Assembly (NCBI RefSeq): GCF_001320245.1
Contig: NZ_BCBA01000004.1
Span: 62,001 to 126,000 of the forward strand
Reading direction: 5' to 3'
DNA length: 64,000 nt
Origin: Pseudomonas sp. NBRC 111124
Lineage (GTDB): Bacteria; Pseudomonadota; Gammaproteobacteria; Pseudomonadales; Pseudomonadaceae
Of this stretch, positions 45,318 through 54,301 are shown piece by piece. The notes under the pieces were generated by a model that worked only from the letters and a program-made list of their open reading frames with translations, was not told where the DNA came from and did not search any database. The number at the start of each line of letters is the position of its first letter. The first letter of the stretch is position 1. The position numbers were made by a program, and so were the translations under genes.

Positions 45318-45989
45318 ATGTCTCCAGCCGAAGAACGCCAACTCACCCTCACCGTCCTCAAGGCCGCCATCCAGGCCCTGGGCAGCGTTGCCGCGCGCAA
45401 CATGGAAATCCTCCTGCACGACCTCGACCATCCGGAACACTCCGTGGTGGCGATCGTCAACGGCCACCTCTCCGGCCGCGTGGTCGGCAGCCCGATCCTT
45501 GCCGCACCGGAGCAGGACCAGGGTTTCAAGGCCCTGATGCAGGCCAGTGCCGATCAGCAAGGCTCTGCCCCCGTGGTATTGCCCGATTACCCCACCACCC
45601 TCAAAGGCCGCACCCTGCGCAGCGCCACGGCCATCTTTCGCGACAGCAGCGGCCACCCATTCGCCAGCCTCTGCGTCAACACCGACGTCACCGGTCTCGA
45701 CGCCGCCATGAGTTTTCTCCAGCAGCTGCAGCCGCTCGGCGCCTCCCCTGCCGAGGCAAGCGAGCCCGCCGACATGGCCATGTTGATGAGTGAGATCATT
45801 GCCGACTCGCTGCTGCGTACCGGCCATGGCCGGATGAACAAACAAGCCAAGGTCGAAGCCGTACGCGTCATGCAGGAGCGCGGCCTGTTCATCGTCAAGG
45901 GCGGGGTGGAGAAAGCCGCCGCCGCCCTGGGTGTGACCCGCTACACCGTTTACAACTACCTGGAACAACTGCGAGGAGCCCGCCAATGA
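45318..45989 (+). CDS. YheO-type PAS/helix-turn-helix regulator
   Basis: A 223-residue regulator. The YheO-like PAS domain (about 10-125) has NMEILLHDLDHPEHSVVAIVNGHLSGR and LCVNTDV; the C-terminal helix-turn-helix is GVEKAAAALGVTRYTVYNYLEQL (parts GVEKAAAALGV and TRYTVYNYL). Relatives such as DauR control D-amino acid and amine catabolism. Four-base overlap with the dehydratase gene implies that this regulator controls, or responds to the substrate of, that enzyme. Confidence 0.87.
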   Translation: MSPAEERQLTLTVLKAAIQALGSVAARNMEILLHDLDHPEHSVVAIVNGHLSGRVVGSPILAAPEQDQGFKALMQASADQQGSAPVVLPDYPTTLKGRTLRSATAIFRDSSGHPFASLCVNTDVTGLDAAMSFLQQLQPLGASPAEASEPADMAMLMSEIIADSLLRTGHGRMNKQAKVEAVRVMQERGLFIVKGGVEKAAAALGVTRYTVYNYLEQLRGARQ

Positions 45990-46903
45990 CCCTGCACATC
46001 GAGACACCGCTGATCGAATCCCGCCCGCTGTCGCTGGCCGCTGGCCGTTCGGTCTGGCTCAAGCTCGACGCCCTGCAGCCCTGTGGCTCGTTCAAGTTGC
46101 GCGGGGTCGGCCATGCCTGCGAGGTTCATCACGCCCGTGGCGCCGGCCATTTCGTCTCGTCGTCAGGCGGTAATGCCGGGCTGGCCGTGGCCTATGCCGG
46201 GCGCAAGCTGGGCGTGCCGGTGACCGTGGTGGTGCCCGAGACCACCACCGAACGGGCCAAAGAGCTGCTGCGCCTGGAAGACGCCAAGGTAGTGGTGCAT
46301 GGCAGCTCGTGGCAAGAGGCCAACGAACTGGCATTGACCTTGGTCGGCGAAGGCGATGCCTTCATCCATCCGTTCGACGACCCACTGCTGTGGGCCGGGC
46401 ATGCCAGCCTGGTCGACGAAGTCGCGGCGACCGGGTTCAAACCGGATGCTGTGGTGCTGTCGGTGGGCGGCGGCGGGTTGCTCAGTGGCGTGGTCGCAGG
46501 CCTGCAGCGCAATGGCTGGGGCGATGTGCCGGTGCTGGCGGTGGAAACCGCAGGCGCCGCATCGTTGCATGCGGCCATGCAGGCGGGGCACACGGTGGCG
46601 CTCGAACGCATCGCCTCGGTGGCCAGCTCGCTGGGCGCCAAGCGCGTGGCCGAACAGGCCTTGGCCTGCACCCGGCAGCATCCCGTGCACAGCCACCTGG
46701 TCAGTGACCGGGCAGCGCTGGAGGCCTGCGAGCGGTTCCTGCTGGACCACCGGGTGCTGGTGGAGCCGGCGTGTGGAGCGGCGCTGGCGCTGGCTTATGA
46801 GTCTGCTGCGCTGGCCAATTACAAGCGTGTGCTGGTGGTGGTTTGTGGGGGAGCTACTGCAACGTTGGAGCAGATTCAGGCGTGGTTGAAGCAGGTGGAA
46901 TGA
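45986..46903 (+). CDS. Serine/threonine dehydratase-type PLP enzyme
   Basis: A 305-residue fold-type II PLP enzyme. The PLP lysine is in CGSFKLRG, the cofactor phosphate site in SVGGGGLLSG and the substrate loop in SSSGGNAGLA. It resembles SDH-like L-serine / L-threonine ammonia-lyases, which lack the C-terminal ACT regulatory domain, as here. Its partner regulator is encoded immediately before it. Confidence 0.86.
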   Translation: MTLHIETPLIESRPLSLAAGRSVWLKLDALQPCGSFKLRGVGHACEVHHARGAGHFVSSSGGNAGLAVAYAGRKLGVPVTVVVPETTTERAKELLRLEDAKVVVHGSSWQEANELALTLVGEGDAFIHPFDDPLLWAGHASLVDEVAATGFKPDAVVLSVGGGGLLSGVVAGLQRNGWGDVPVLAVETAGAASLHAAMQAGHTVALERIASVASSLGAKRVAEQALACTRQHPVHSHLVSDRAALEACERFLLDHRVLVEPACGAALALAYESAALANYKRVLVVVCGGATATLEQIQAWLKQVE

Positions 46904-47081
46904 ACGGCGGTATGGGCGCCGGGTGCTTGCCATTGGTCAGCCTGTCATCAGTATGTTCACATACCCCTGTACTTCTAAACCTACCACTGCCGAAACAATT
47001 CACCATCCGCCCTTTCGATCTGCGGCAAGTGAAGGCACAATGCGGGTCTTTTTTTTGGCCGGCCTGGCCGGGGGCCTTTAA

Positions 47082-48179
47082 ATGATCAAGACGCCGTACT
47101 ACCTCATCGACAAAACCAAGCTGCTGAGCAACATGGAGAAAATCGCCTACGTGCGCGAAAACTCCGGTGCCAAGGCGCTGCTCGCCCTCAAGTGCTTTGC
47201 CACCTGGTCGGTATTCGACCTGATGCAGCAGTACATGGATGGCACCACCTCGTCCTCGCTGTTCGAGCTCAAGCTCGGCCGCCAGAAGTTCGCTGGCGAG
47301 ACCCACGCCTACAGCGTGGCCTGGGCCGATGACGAAATCGAGGAAATGCTCGAGAACTGCGACAAGATCATCTTCAACTCGATCGGCCAGCTGCAGCGCT
47401 TCGCCGAACAGTCCGAAGGCAAAATCCGCGGCCTGCGCGTCAACCCGCAGGTCAGCAGCTCCGACTACCTGCTGGCCGACCCGGCCCGCCCGTTCAGCCG
47501 CCTTGGCGAGTGGGACCCGGCCAAGATCGAGCAGGTGATCGAACAGATCTCCGGCTTCATGTTCCACAACAATTGCGAGAACGGCGACTTCAGCCTGTTC
47601 GACAAGATGCTGTCGCACATCGAAGAACGCTTCGGCCACCTGCTGCACAAGGTCGAGTGGGTCAGCCTCGGTGGCGGCATCCACTTCACCGGCGAAGGCT
47701 ATGCGCTGGACGCCTTCTGCGCGCGCCTGAAAGCCTTCTCGGAAAAATACGGCGTGCAGGTCTACCTGGAGCCGGGCGAAGCCGCCATCACCAACAGCGC
47801 CTCGCTGGAAGTGACCGTGCTCGATACCCTGTTCAACGGCAAAAACCTGGCCGTGGTCGACAGCTCGATCGAAGCACACCTGCTCGACCTGCTGATCTAC
47901 CGCCTCAACGCCAAGATGGCCCCCAACGACGGCGAGCACACCTACATGGTCTGCGGCAAGTCGTGCCTGGCCGGCGACATCTTCGGCGAGTACCAATTCG
48001 ATCGTCCGCTGGCCATCGGCGACCGCCTGTCGTTCATCGACACCGCCGGTTACACCATGGTCAAGAAAAACTGGTTCAACGGTTTGAAGATGCCATCGAT
48101 CGTGGTCAAGCAACTCGACGGCAGCGTCGAGGTGGTCCGCGATTTCGGTTTCGAAGACTACGTTTCCAGCCTGTCGTAA
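47082..48179 (+). CDS. nspC: Carboxynorspermidine/carboxyspermidine decarboxylase
   Basis: A 365-residue fold-type III PLP decarboxylase that converts carboxy(nor)spermidine to (nor)spermidine. The PLP lysine lies in ALLALKCFATW (about K37), the glycine loop in VSLGGGIHFTGEG and the catalytic Cys region in CGKSCLAGDIFGEY. With the next gene it makes the aspartate-semialdehyde route to spermidine. The upstream 178 bases hold a T8 run and GGGGGCC before the ATG. Confidence 0.93.
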   Translation: MIKTPYYLIDKTKLLSNMEKIAYVRENSGAKALLALKCFATWSVFDLMQQYMDGTTSSSLFELKLGRQKFAGETHAYSVAWADDEIEEMLENCDKIIFNSIGQLQRFAEQSEGKIRGLRVNPQVSSSDYLLADPARPFSRLGEWDPAKIEQVIEQISGFMFHNNCENGDFSLFDKMLSHIEERFGHLLHKVEWVSLGGGIHFTGEGYALDAFCARLKAFSEKYGVQVYLEPGEAAITNSASLEVTVLDTLFNGKNLAVVDSSIEAHLLDLLIYRLNAKMAPNDGEHTYMVCGKSCLAGDIFGEYQFDRPLAIGDRLSFIDTAGYTMVKKNWFNGLKMPSIVVKQLDGSVEVVRDFGFEDYVSSLS

Positions 48180-48212
48180 GACCGGCTATCCAAGTAAGGA
48201 GCAACAGGTAAA

Positions 48213-49457
48213 TTGAAGAAGAACGTTCTTATCATTGGTGCAGGAGGTGTCGCCAAGGTGGTGGCCCACAAGTGCGCGCAGCATAACGACGAACTGGGTC
48301 GTATCGCTATCGCGTCACGGAACATCTCCAAATGCCAGGCCATCATCGACAGCGTCAAGGCCAAGGGTAGCCTCAAGGTTCCCGCCGACATCCAGGCCTT
48401 CTCGCTCAACGCCCTCGATGTCGAGGCGACCAAGGCACTGATCCGCGAGACCGAATCGCAGATCGTGATCAACGTCGGTTCCGCCTTCCTCAACATGTCG
48501 GTGCTGCGTGCCTGCATCGATACCGGTGTCGCCTACCTGGACACCGCCATCCACGAAGAGCCGGGCAAGATCTGCGAGACCCCGCCGTGGTACGGCAACT
48601 ACGAGTGGAAACACCTCGAAGAGTGCCAACAAAAGAACATTACCGCCATTCTCGGCGTCGGTTTCGACCCGGGTGTGGTGAACAGCTACGCAAAACTTGC
48701 GCAGCAGCAATACTTCGACAGCATTGATTCGATCGACATTCTCGACGTCAATGCCGGTTCGCACGGCAAGTACTTTGCCACCAACTTCGACCCGGAAATC
48801 AACTTCCGCGAGTTTACCGGGCAAGTGTGGAGCTGGCAGAACAGCCAGTGGACCAGCAACACCATGTTCGAAGTCAAGCGTACCGACGACCTGCCAGTGG
48901 TGGGTTCGCAGAACCTGTACCTGACCGGCCACGACGAAGTTCATTCGATCTCGAAGAACCTCAACGTGCCGAACGTGCGTTTCTGGATGAGCTTCGGCGA
49001 ACACTACATCAATGTGTTCACCGTGCTGAAGAACCTTGGCCTGCTCTCCGAGCAACCGGTGAAGACTGCCGAAGGCCTGGAAGTGGTGCCACTGAAAGTG
49101 GTCAAGGCCGTGCTGCCAGACCCGGCCTCGCTGGCCCCGGGCTACACGGGCAAGACCTGCATCGGTGACCTGGTCAAGGGCACCAAGGACGGCAAGCCGC
49201 GCGAAGTCTTCATCTACAACGTGGCCGACCACGAAGAAGCCTACGCCGAGACCGACAGCCAGGGCATTTCCTACACTGCCGGCGTACCGCCAGTGGCCGC
49301 AGCCCTGCTGGTCGCCCGTGGGGAGTGGGATGCCAAGCGCATGGTCAACGTCGAGGAGCTGCCAGCCGAGCCGTTCCTCAAGGCGCTGGACGTGATGGGC
49401 CTGCCGACCCGCGTGAAAGATGAAAATGGCGATCGTCCGTGGGACGCTGAAGCTTAA
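48213..49457 (+). CDS. Carboxynorspermidine/carboxyspermidine dehydrogenase
   Basis: A 414-residue saccharopine-dehydrogenase-family enzyme. The start is TTG, which reads MKKNVLIIGAGGVAKVVAHK, the Rossmann NADPH site. AAGGAG is 11 bases upstream. It condenses L-aspartate semialdehyde with a diamine (putrescine or 1,3-diaminopropane) and reduces the Schiff base. It follows the decarboxylase by 33 bases, one operon, ended by a strong terminator. Confidence 0.92.
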   Translation: MKKNVLIIGAGGVAKVVAHKCAQHNDELGRIAIASRNISKCQAIIDSVKAKGSLKVPADIQAFSLNALDVEATKALIRETESQIVINVGSAFLNMSVLRACIDTGVAYLDTAIHEEPGKICETPPWYGNYEWKHLEECQQKNITAILGVGFDPGVVNSYAKLAQQQYFDSIDSIDILDVNAGSHGKYFATNFDPEINFREFTGQVWSWQNSQWTSNTMFEVKRTDDLPVVGSQNLYLTGHDEVHSISKNLNVPNVRFWMSFGEHYINVFTVLKNLGLLSEQPVKTAEGLEVVPLKVVKAVLPDPASLAPGYTGKTCIGDLVKGTKDGKPREVFIYNVADHEEAYAETDSQGISYTAGVPPVAAALLVARGEWDAKRMVNVEELPAEPFLKALDVMGLPTRVKDENGDRPWDAEA

Positions 49458-49466
49458 GCCGTAAAC

Positions 49467-49502
49467 AGAAGGGGCGCCAACAGGGCGCCCCTTCTGCTTT
49501 TC
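49467..49502 (+). terminator. Rho-independent terminator of the polyamine operon
   Basis: AGAAGGGGCGCC pairs with GGCGCCCCTTCT around AACAG and is followed by GCTTTT. It starts 9 bases after the stop. Confidence 0.88.
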
Positions 49503-49510
49503 CAGGCCCT

Positions 49511-49602
49511 GCCTCTTCGCGGGCTCGCCCGCTCCCACAGGTACCGCACAGGCCTCGAACACTATGCATTACCTGTGGGAGCGGGCGAGCCCGCGAAGAG
49601 GC
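49511..49602. repeat. Inverted REP pair with perfect 33-base arms
   Basis: Each arm is GCCTCTTCGCGGGCTCGCC followed by CGCTCCCACAGGTA, or the reverse complement; they are separated by 26 bases. Such near-identical inverted REPs are typical P. putida mosaic elements and lie between convergent genes here. Confidence 0.88.
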
Positions 49603-49618
49603 CGGCACAAGCTGCCAC

Positions 49619-50665
49619 CTATTTCCGGGCCTCCAGGATCAGGTTGAACGGTGTCTGCGTCGCCCGCCGGAACTGCCTGAACCCCGCCTCCTCGAACACT
49701 GCCCGCAACCGCGCCTCCCCAGCCTGCGCACCCAACCCCAGCCCCACTTCCTGGGACAACGAATTAGGTGTGCAGATAAACGTCGACGCCGCATAGAACA
49801 AGCGCCCGACCGGCGTCAGGTTGCCCTCCAGCGAGTCCTCGGCATACGGCTCCACCAGCATCACCGTACCGTCAGCCTTCAATGCCCGGTAGGCATGCTT
49901 CGCCGCGCCCACGGGGTCGCCCATGTCGTGCAGGCAATCGAAGAAGCACACCAGGTCGTGGTCATGGCCTGGGTAGTCCTTGGCCGAGGCCTGCTTGAAG
50001 CTCACGCGCTCCGTCAGCCCGGCCTCGCGTGCCCGTTCGCTGGCCGTGGCAATGGACGGTGCATGGTAGTCGTAGCCCGAGAAGGTAGAAGCCGGAAACG
50101 CCTGGGCCATGACCAGGGTCGAGGCGCCATGGCCGCAACCGACATCGGCCACCTTGGCCCCGGCCTGCAGCTTGGTCACCACACCCTCGAGCGCCGGCAG
50201 CCACTGCGCGACCAGAAAGGTGCGGTAGCCAGGCCGGAAGAAGCGCTCGGTGCCACTGAACATGCACGGATGGTGGTCCCCCCAGGCCAGCCCGCCGTCG
50301 CCGCGCATGGCCGCCACCAGTTTGTCCTTGTCATGGAACAGCGCCGCGATCACCGCCGCTCCGCCGGCCATGTAGGCCGGCGAGTCTTCCAGCGCCAGGG
50401 TCATGGCCTGTTCCTCAGGCAATACGAAGGTGCCGTTGTCATGCACCATGTAGCCGGAAGCCGCCTGGGCGTTGAGCCACTCGCGCACCAGCCGCGGGTG
50501 GCAACCGGTCTTCGCCGCCAGCGCCTCGGGGCTGGTCGGCTGGCTGTCGGCCATGGCCCGGTACAGCCCCAGTTCGTCGCCAAGAATCACATTGGCCAGG
50601 GTCGCCGCAGCGCCCATGTCACCCACCAGCTTGCCCATGAATTCATGAAGCCTTGCCTCGTCCAT
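49619..50665 (-). CDS. SAM-dependent class I methyltransferase
   Basis: A 348-residue methyltransferase with an N-terminal winged-helix-like dimerisation part (LANVILGDELGLYRAMADSQPTSPEALA) and motif I VADVGCGHGASTLVMA, then LVCFFDCLHDMGDP. It belongs to the Rv2258c-like group; substrate unknown. GGAGGG lies before the ATG. It diverges from the uronic-acid operon across 285 bases that contain a T8 tract but no clear operator. Confidence 0.88.
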   Translation of the reverse strand: MDEARLHEFMGKLVGDMGAAATLANVILGDELGLYRAMADSQPTSPEALAAKTGCHPRLVREWLNAQAASGYMVHDNGTFVLPEEQAMTLALEDSPAYMAGGAAVIAALFHDKDKLVAAMRGDGGLAWGDHHPCMFSGTERFFRPGYRTFLVAQWLPALEGVVTKLQAGAKVADVGCGHGASTLVMAQAFPASTFSGYDYHAPSIATASERAREAGLTERVSFKQASAKDYPGHDHDLVCFFDCLHDMGDPVGAAKHAYRALKADGTVMLVEPYAEDSLEGNLTPVGRLFYAASTFICTPNSLSQEVGLGLGAQAGEARLRAVFEEAGFRQFRRATQTPFNLILEARK

Positions 50666-50950
50666 GACCTGCCCTCCTCTGGAAGAAGGCCATCGCCAGC
50701 GAGGGACATCCGCTCCGGGGAGGCGGTGGTCGATTGAATGGTGTCGGCTCGCAACATCGAACCCGCCAGTAAGTTTAGAAGCAAAAGCCCCACCTGACCG
50801 AGTACCTGCGGGCAGACGTTCAAGTAACAATTCCTAAACAACAATGTGACATTTTTTTTCAGCTTTCTTGCCAAGGATAGGTCGGGATCCCCGTACATCT
50901 CCTGGCGTGTTGGTTTCTGCCTGTCCAGATTCAAACCATGGGGCTGTTGA

Positions 50951-52288
50951 ATGAAGGTTACGGTTTTCGGTACCGGCTATGTCGGCCTGACCCAGGCAGT
51001 CTGCCTGGCCCAGGTGGGGCACTCGGTGTTGTGCATGGATATCAATGCCGAACGGGTCGCAGCGCTCAGCGCGGGACATTGCCCGATCTTCGAGCCTGGC
51101 CTTGCGCCGCTGTTGGAAAAGAGCCTGGCCTGCGGCCGCGTGCGCTTCACCACCAACGCCGGTGAGGCGGTGCGCCACGCCAACTTGCAGTTCATCGCTG
51201 TCGGCACCCCGCCGCAGGCCGATGGCAGCGCCGACATGCGCCATGTGTTCGCCGTGGTCGACAGCATCCTCGAACATGCCGAGGGCCCCAAAGTGATCGT
51301 CAACAAGTCCACCTCACCCGTCGGCACGGTAGACCGCATCAAGGCGCACATCGGCCAGGCCGTGGCCGACGCTGAACGCTACCCGGTGATCAGTAACCCC
51401 GAGTTCCTCAAGGAAGGCTCGGCGGTGGAAGACTGCATGCGCCCGGACCGCATCATCATTGGCGGCGCCGCACCGGCCGAGGTCGAGCTGCTGCGCGAGC
51501 TGTACCAGCCGTTCAGCCGCAACCGCGAAAAGATCATGGTCATGGATGCGCGCAGCGCCGAACTGACCAAGTACGCCGCCAACTGCATGCTGGCGACCAA
51601 GATTTCGTTCATCAACGAAATGGCCAACCTGGCCGAGCACCTGGGTGCCGACATCGAAATGGTCCGCCGCGGCATCGGCTCGGACCCACGCATCGGCTAC
51701 GACTTCATCTACCCCGGCTGCGGCTTCGGCGGCTCGTGCTTCCCCAAGGACCTGCAGGCGCTGCGCAAGACGGCCGAAGCCGAGGGCTTCGATTCGCAGC
51801 TGCTGGGCGCGGTGGAAGCGGTCAACCAGCGGCAGAAAAGCCGGCTGTTCAGCAAGATCCAGCGTCACTACCCCGGCGGCCTGCACGGCAAGGTCTTTGC
51901 CGTGTGGGGGCTATCGTTCAAACCCAACACCGATGACATTCGCCAAGCCTCCAGCCTGGTGCTGCTCGAAGCGCTGTGGGCCGCTGGCGCCAGCATCCAG
52001 GCTCATGACCCGCAGGCCATGGGCGAAATCCAGCGGCACTACGGAGTACGCCCCGACCTGACGCTGGTGCCGTGCAAGGACGATGCGCTGGAAGGCGCCG
52101 ATGCCCTGGTGATCGTCACCGAGTGGCAGGACTACCGGGTGCTGAACCTGGAGAAGGTCCCGCAGCAGTTGGCAGACCGCGTGGTGTTCGACGGCCGCAA
52201 CCTGTTCGAGCCCGAGCACATGGCAGCCGCTGGCCTCACGTATTACGGCATCGGCCGTGGCCAGGTGAAATCCTCATGCCCGTGCTGA
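50951..52288 (+). CDS. ugd: UDP-glucose 6-dehydrogenase
   Basis: A 445-residue NAD-dependent enzyme that oxidises UDP-glucose to UDP-glucuronate. NAD site FGTGYVGLTQAVCLAQVGH at the N-terminus, catalytic Cys in YPGCGFGGSCFPKDLQ. First gene of a six-gene operon with overlapping or near-overlapping frames. The next start codon lies inside its last codons (13-base overlap). Confidence 0.95.
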   Translation: MKVTVFGTGYVGLTQAVCLAQVGHSVLCMDINAERVAALSAGHCPIFEPGLAPLLEKSLACGRVRFTTNAGEAVRHANLQFIAVGTPPQADGSADMRHVFAVVDSILEHAEGPKVIVNKSTSPVGTVDRIKAHIGQAVADAERYPVISNPEFLKEGSAVEDCMRPDRIIIGGAAPAEVELLRELYQPFSRNREKIMVMDARSAELTKYAANCMLATKISFINEMANLAEHLGADIEMVRRGIGSDPRIGYDFIYPGCGFGGSCFPKDLQALRKTAEAEGFDSQLLGAVEAVNQRQKSRLFSKIQRHYPGGLHGKVFAVWGLSFKPNTDDIRQASSLVLLEALWAAGASIQAHDPQAMGEIQRHYGVRPDLTLVPCKDDALEGADALVIVTEWQDYRVLNLEKVPQQLADRVVFDGRNLFEPEHMAAAGLTYYGIGRGQVKSSCPC

Positions 52289-53250
52289 TCACCGGCGCCG
52301 CCGGATTCATCGGTTTCCACCTCGCCCGTCGCCTGTGCGAAGCGGGCATCGAAGTGGTGGGCATCGACAACCTCAACGCCTACTACAGCGTCGAGCTCAA
52401 ACTGGCACGCCTGCAGCAGTTGCTCGCCTACCCCCATTTCCGCTTCGAGACGGTCGACATCGCCAACACCGCCGACCTGCAGCAACTGTTCGCCGGGCAG
52501 CCATTCAGCGAAGTGATTCACCTGGCGGCGCAGGCGGGGGTGCGCTACTCGCTGGACAACCCGGCGGTCTATGGGCAAGCCAACCTGACCGGATTTCTCA
52601 ACCTGCTCGAAGCCTGCCGCCGGCACCCACCGCGCCACCTGATCTATGCCTCCAGCAGTTCCGTGTACGGCGCCAACAGCAAGCAGCCGTTCAGCATCGA
52701 CGACCCGGTCGAGCAGCCGATTTCGCTGTATGCCGCGAGCAAGCGCGCCAATGAGCTGATGGCGCACAGCTACGCGCACCTGTACCAGCTGCCGATCACC
52801 GGCCTGCGTTTCTTCACCGTCTATGGCCCGTGGGGCCGCCCCGACATGGCGCTGTTCAAGTTCACCCGGGCGATGCTCGCGGGCCAGCCGATCCAGCTCT
52901 ACAACCACGGCCAGATGGCGCGCGACTTCACCTACATCGACGACATCGTCGAAAGCATCCTGCGCCTGCGCCAGCAACCGCCACGGCCTGATGCCGGGCA
53001 ACCGCCCTGCCGGCTGTTCAACATTGGCCGCGGCCAGCCGGTGCGCCTGCTGGCGTTCGTCGAATGCCTGGAGGACACGCTGGGCATCAAGGCCCGGCGC
53101 GAGTACCTGCCCTTGCAGGCGGGTGACGTACTGGAAACCTGGGCGGATGTGGAGTCACTGACGCGCTGGATCGATTTTGCGCCGAGCACACCGCTGGCGC
53201 ACGGCGTCGCTGCTTTTGTTGGCTGGTACCGGGACTTCTACCGGGTTTGA
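52276..53250 (+). CDS. UDP-glucuronate 4-epimerase
   Basis: A 324-residue extended SDR. NAD loop ITGAAGFIGFHLA, catalytic SSSSVYG and YAASK, and the signature FFTVYGPWGRPDMALF of CapI-type UDP-glucuronate 4-epimerases, which form UDP-galacturonate. It takes the product of the preceding Ugd. Start chosen at MPVLITGAAG; the frame is open far upstream inside ugd but that is a shadow. Confidence 0.92.
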   Translation: MPVLITGAAGFIGFHLARRLCEAGIEVVGIDNLNAYYSVELKLARLQQLLAYPHFRFETVDIANTADLQQLFAGQPFSEVIHLAAQAGVRYSLDNPAVYGQANLTGFLNLLEACRRHPPRHLIYASSSSVYGANSKQPFSIDDPVEQPISLYAASKRANELMAHSYAHLYQLPITGLRFFTVYGPWGRPDMALFKFTRAMLAGQPIQLYNHGQMARDFTYIDDIVESILRLRQQPPRPDAGQPPCRLFNIGRGQPVRLLAFVECLEDTLGIKARREYLPLQAGDVLETWADVESLTRWIDFAPSTPLAHGVAAFVGWYRDFYRV

Positions 53251-53285
53251 GCCACGCAATCACTACAAGCACACAGGTAGCCTCA

Positions 53286-54029
53286 ATGACTGACCCACTT
53301 GACCTCTCGGTACTGATCCCCGCCAAGAACGAGGTCGACAACCTGCCGGCATTGCTGGCGGAAATTCGCACGGCGCTGGCCAAAGAACATTACGAAGTGC
53401 TGGTGGTCGACGACGGCAGCACTGACCAGACGCTCAGCATGCTGCGCCAGCTCAAGCAGCAAGGCTTCACCCAGTTGCGCATCCTGCGCCACGACCGCTC
53501 GCTGGGCCAGAGCACCTCGATCTGGCACGCCGCCCAGGCTGCCAACGGCCGCTGGCTGGCCACCCTGGACGGCGACGGGCAGAACGACCCGGCCGACATC
53601 CCCGGCATGCTCGCCCTGGTGCGCGGCAACGAAGACCTCGGCGGTGGCATCAAGCTGGTGGCCGGGCACCGCGTCAACCGCCGCGATACCGCCAGCAAGC
53701 GCTGGGCCTCGCGCTTTGCCAACGGCCTGCGCAGCCGCCTGCTCAAGGACGCCACGCCAGACACGGGCTGCGGCCTGAAGCTGATCGACCGCGAGGCCTT
53801 TCTGAGCCTGCCGTATTTCGACCACATGCACCGCTTCATCCCGGCGCTGATCCTGCGCCACAAGGGCCGCATGCTGGTGCACCCGGTCAACCATCGCCCG
53901 CGCCACGCCGGGGTGTCCAAGTACGGCAACCTGGACCGCGCCCTGGTCGGCATTCTCGACCTGGTCGGGGTCTGGTGGCTGATCCGCCGCACGCGCCTCG
54001 ACAGCCAACCCCAGGAGCTCGAAGGATGA
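53286..54029 (+). CDS. Polyprenyl-phosphate-type glycosyltransferase family 2
   Basis: A 247-residue GT2 with SVLIPAKNEVDNLPALL, VVDDGSTDQT and the metal site LDGDGQNDP. It matches dolichol/undecaprenyl-phosphate sugar synthases (ArnC, DPM, RgtE types) but is shorter: the usual pair of C-terminal membrane helices is reduced to one weak hydrophobic stretch (LVGILDLVGVWWLIRR). It probably loads the uronic acid on undecaprenyl phosphate. Four-base overlap with the next gene. Confidence 0.88.
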   Translation: MTDPLDLSVLIPAKNEVDNLPALLAEIRTALAKEHYEVLVVDDGSTDQTLSMLRQLKQQGFTQLRILRHDRSLGQSTSIWHAAQAANGRWLATLDGDGQNDPADIPGMLALVRGNEDLGGGIKLVAGHRVNRRDTASKRWASRFANGLRSRLLKDATPDTGCGLKLIDREAFLSLPYFDHMHRFIPALILRHKGRMLVHPVNHRPRHAGVSKYGNLDRALVGILDLVGVWWLIRRTRLDSQPQELEG

Positions 54030-54298
54030 CCCGCGAAACCCTCTGGCTGATCGTCGGCTTCGCCGGTCAGGTCGTGTTCACCGGCCGCTTCGTCCTGCAG
54101 TGGCTGTACAGCGAATTCAAGAAACGCAGCGTGATCCCGGTGGGCTTCTGGTACCTGAGCATGCTCGGCAGCGCCCTGCTGCTGATCTACGCCATCTACC
54201 GCCAGGACCCGGTGTTCATCATCGGCCAGTCGTTCGGCCTGGTGGTCTACCTGCGCAACCTGCAACTGATTGCTCGCCACAAAGAGCAGAAGGAATAG
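54026..54298 (+). CDS. Small LpxB N-terminal-domain (PF07578-type) membrane protein
   Basis: A 90-residue membrane protein with about three hydrophobic helices (LWLIVGFAGQVVFTGRFVLQW, VGFWYLSMLGSALLLIYAIY, VFIIGQSFGLVVYLRNLQ). It equals the short domain found at the N-terminus of some LpxB proteins, standing alone here. Its size and topology are like those of small flippases. It sits exactly where ArnE/ArnF would be in an arn operon, so transport of the lipid-linked sugar is a reasonable guess. Confidence 0.85.
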   Translation: MTRETLWLIVGFAGQVVFTGRFVLQWLYSEFKKRSVIPVGFWYLSMLGSALLLIYAIYRQDPVFIIGQSFGLVVYLRNLQLIARHKEQKE

Positions 54299-54301
54299 CC
54301 C

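Noticed and set aside
45986..46903. Assignment as threonine synthase or cysteine synthase
   Set aside because: Length of 305 residues and the CGSFKLRG/SSSGGNAGLA pattern fit SDH-like dehydratases better.
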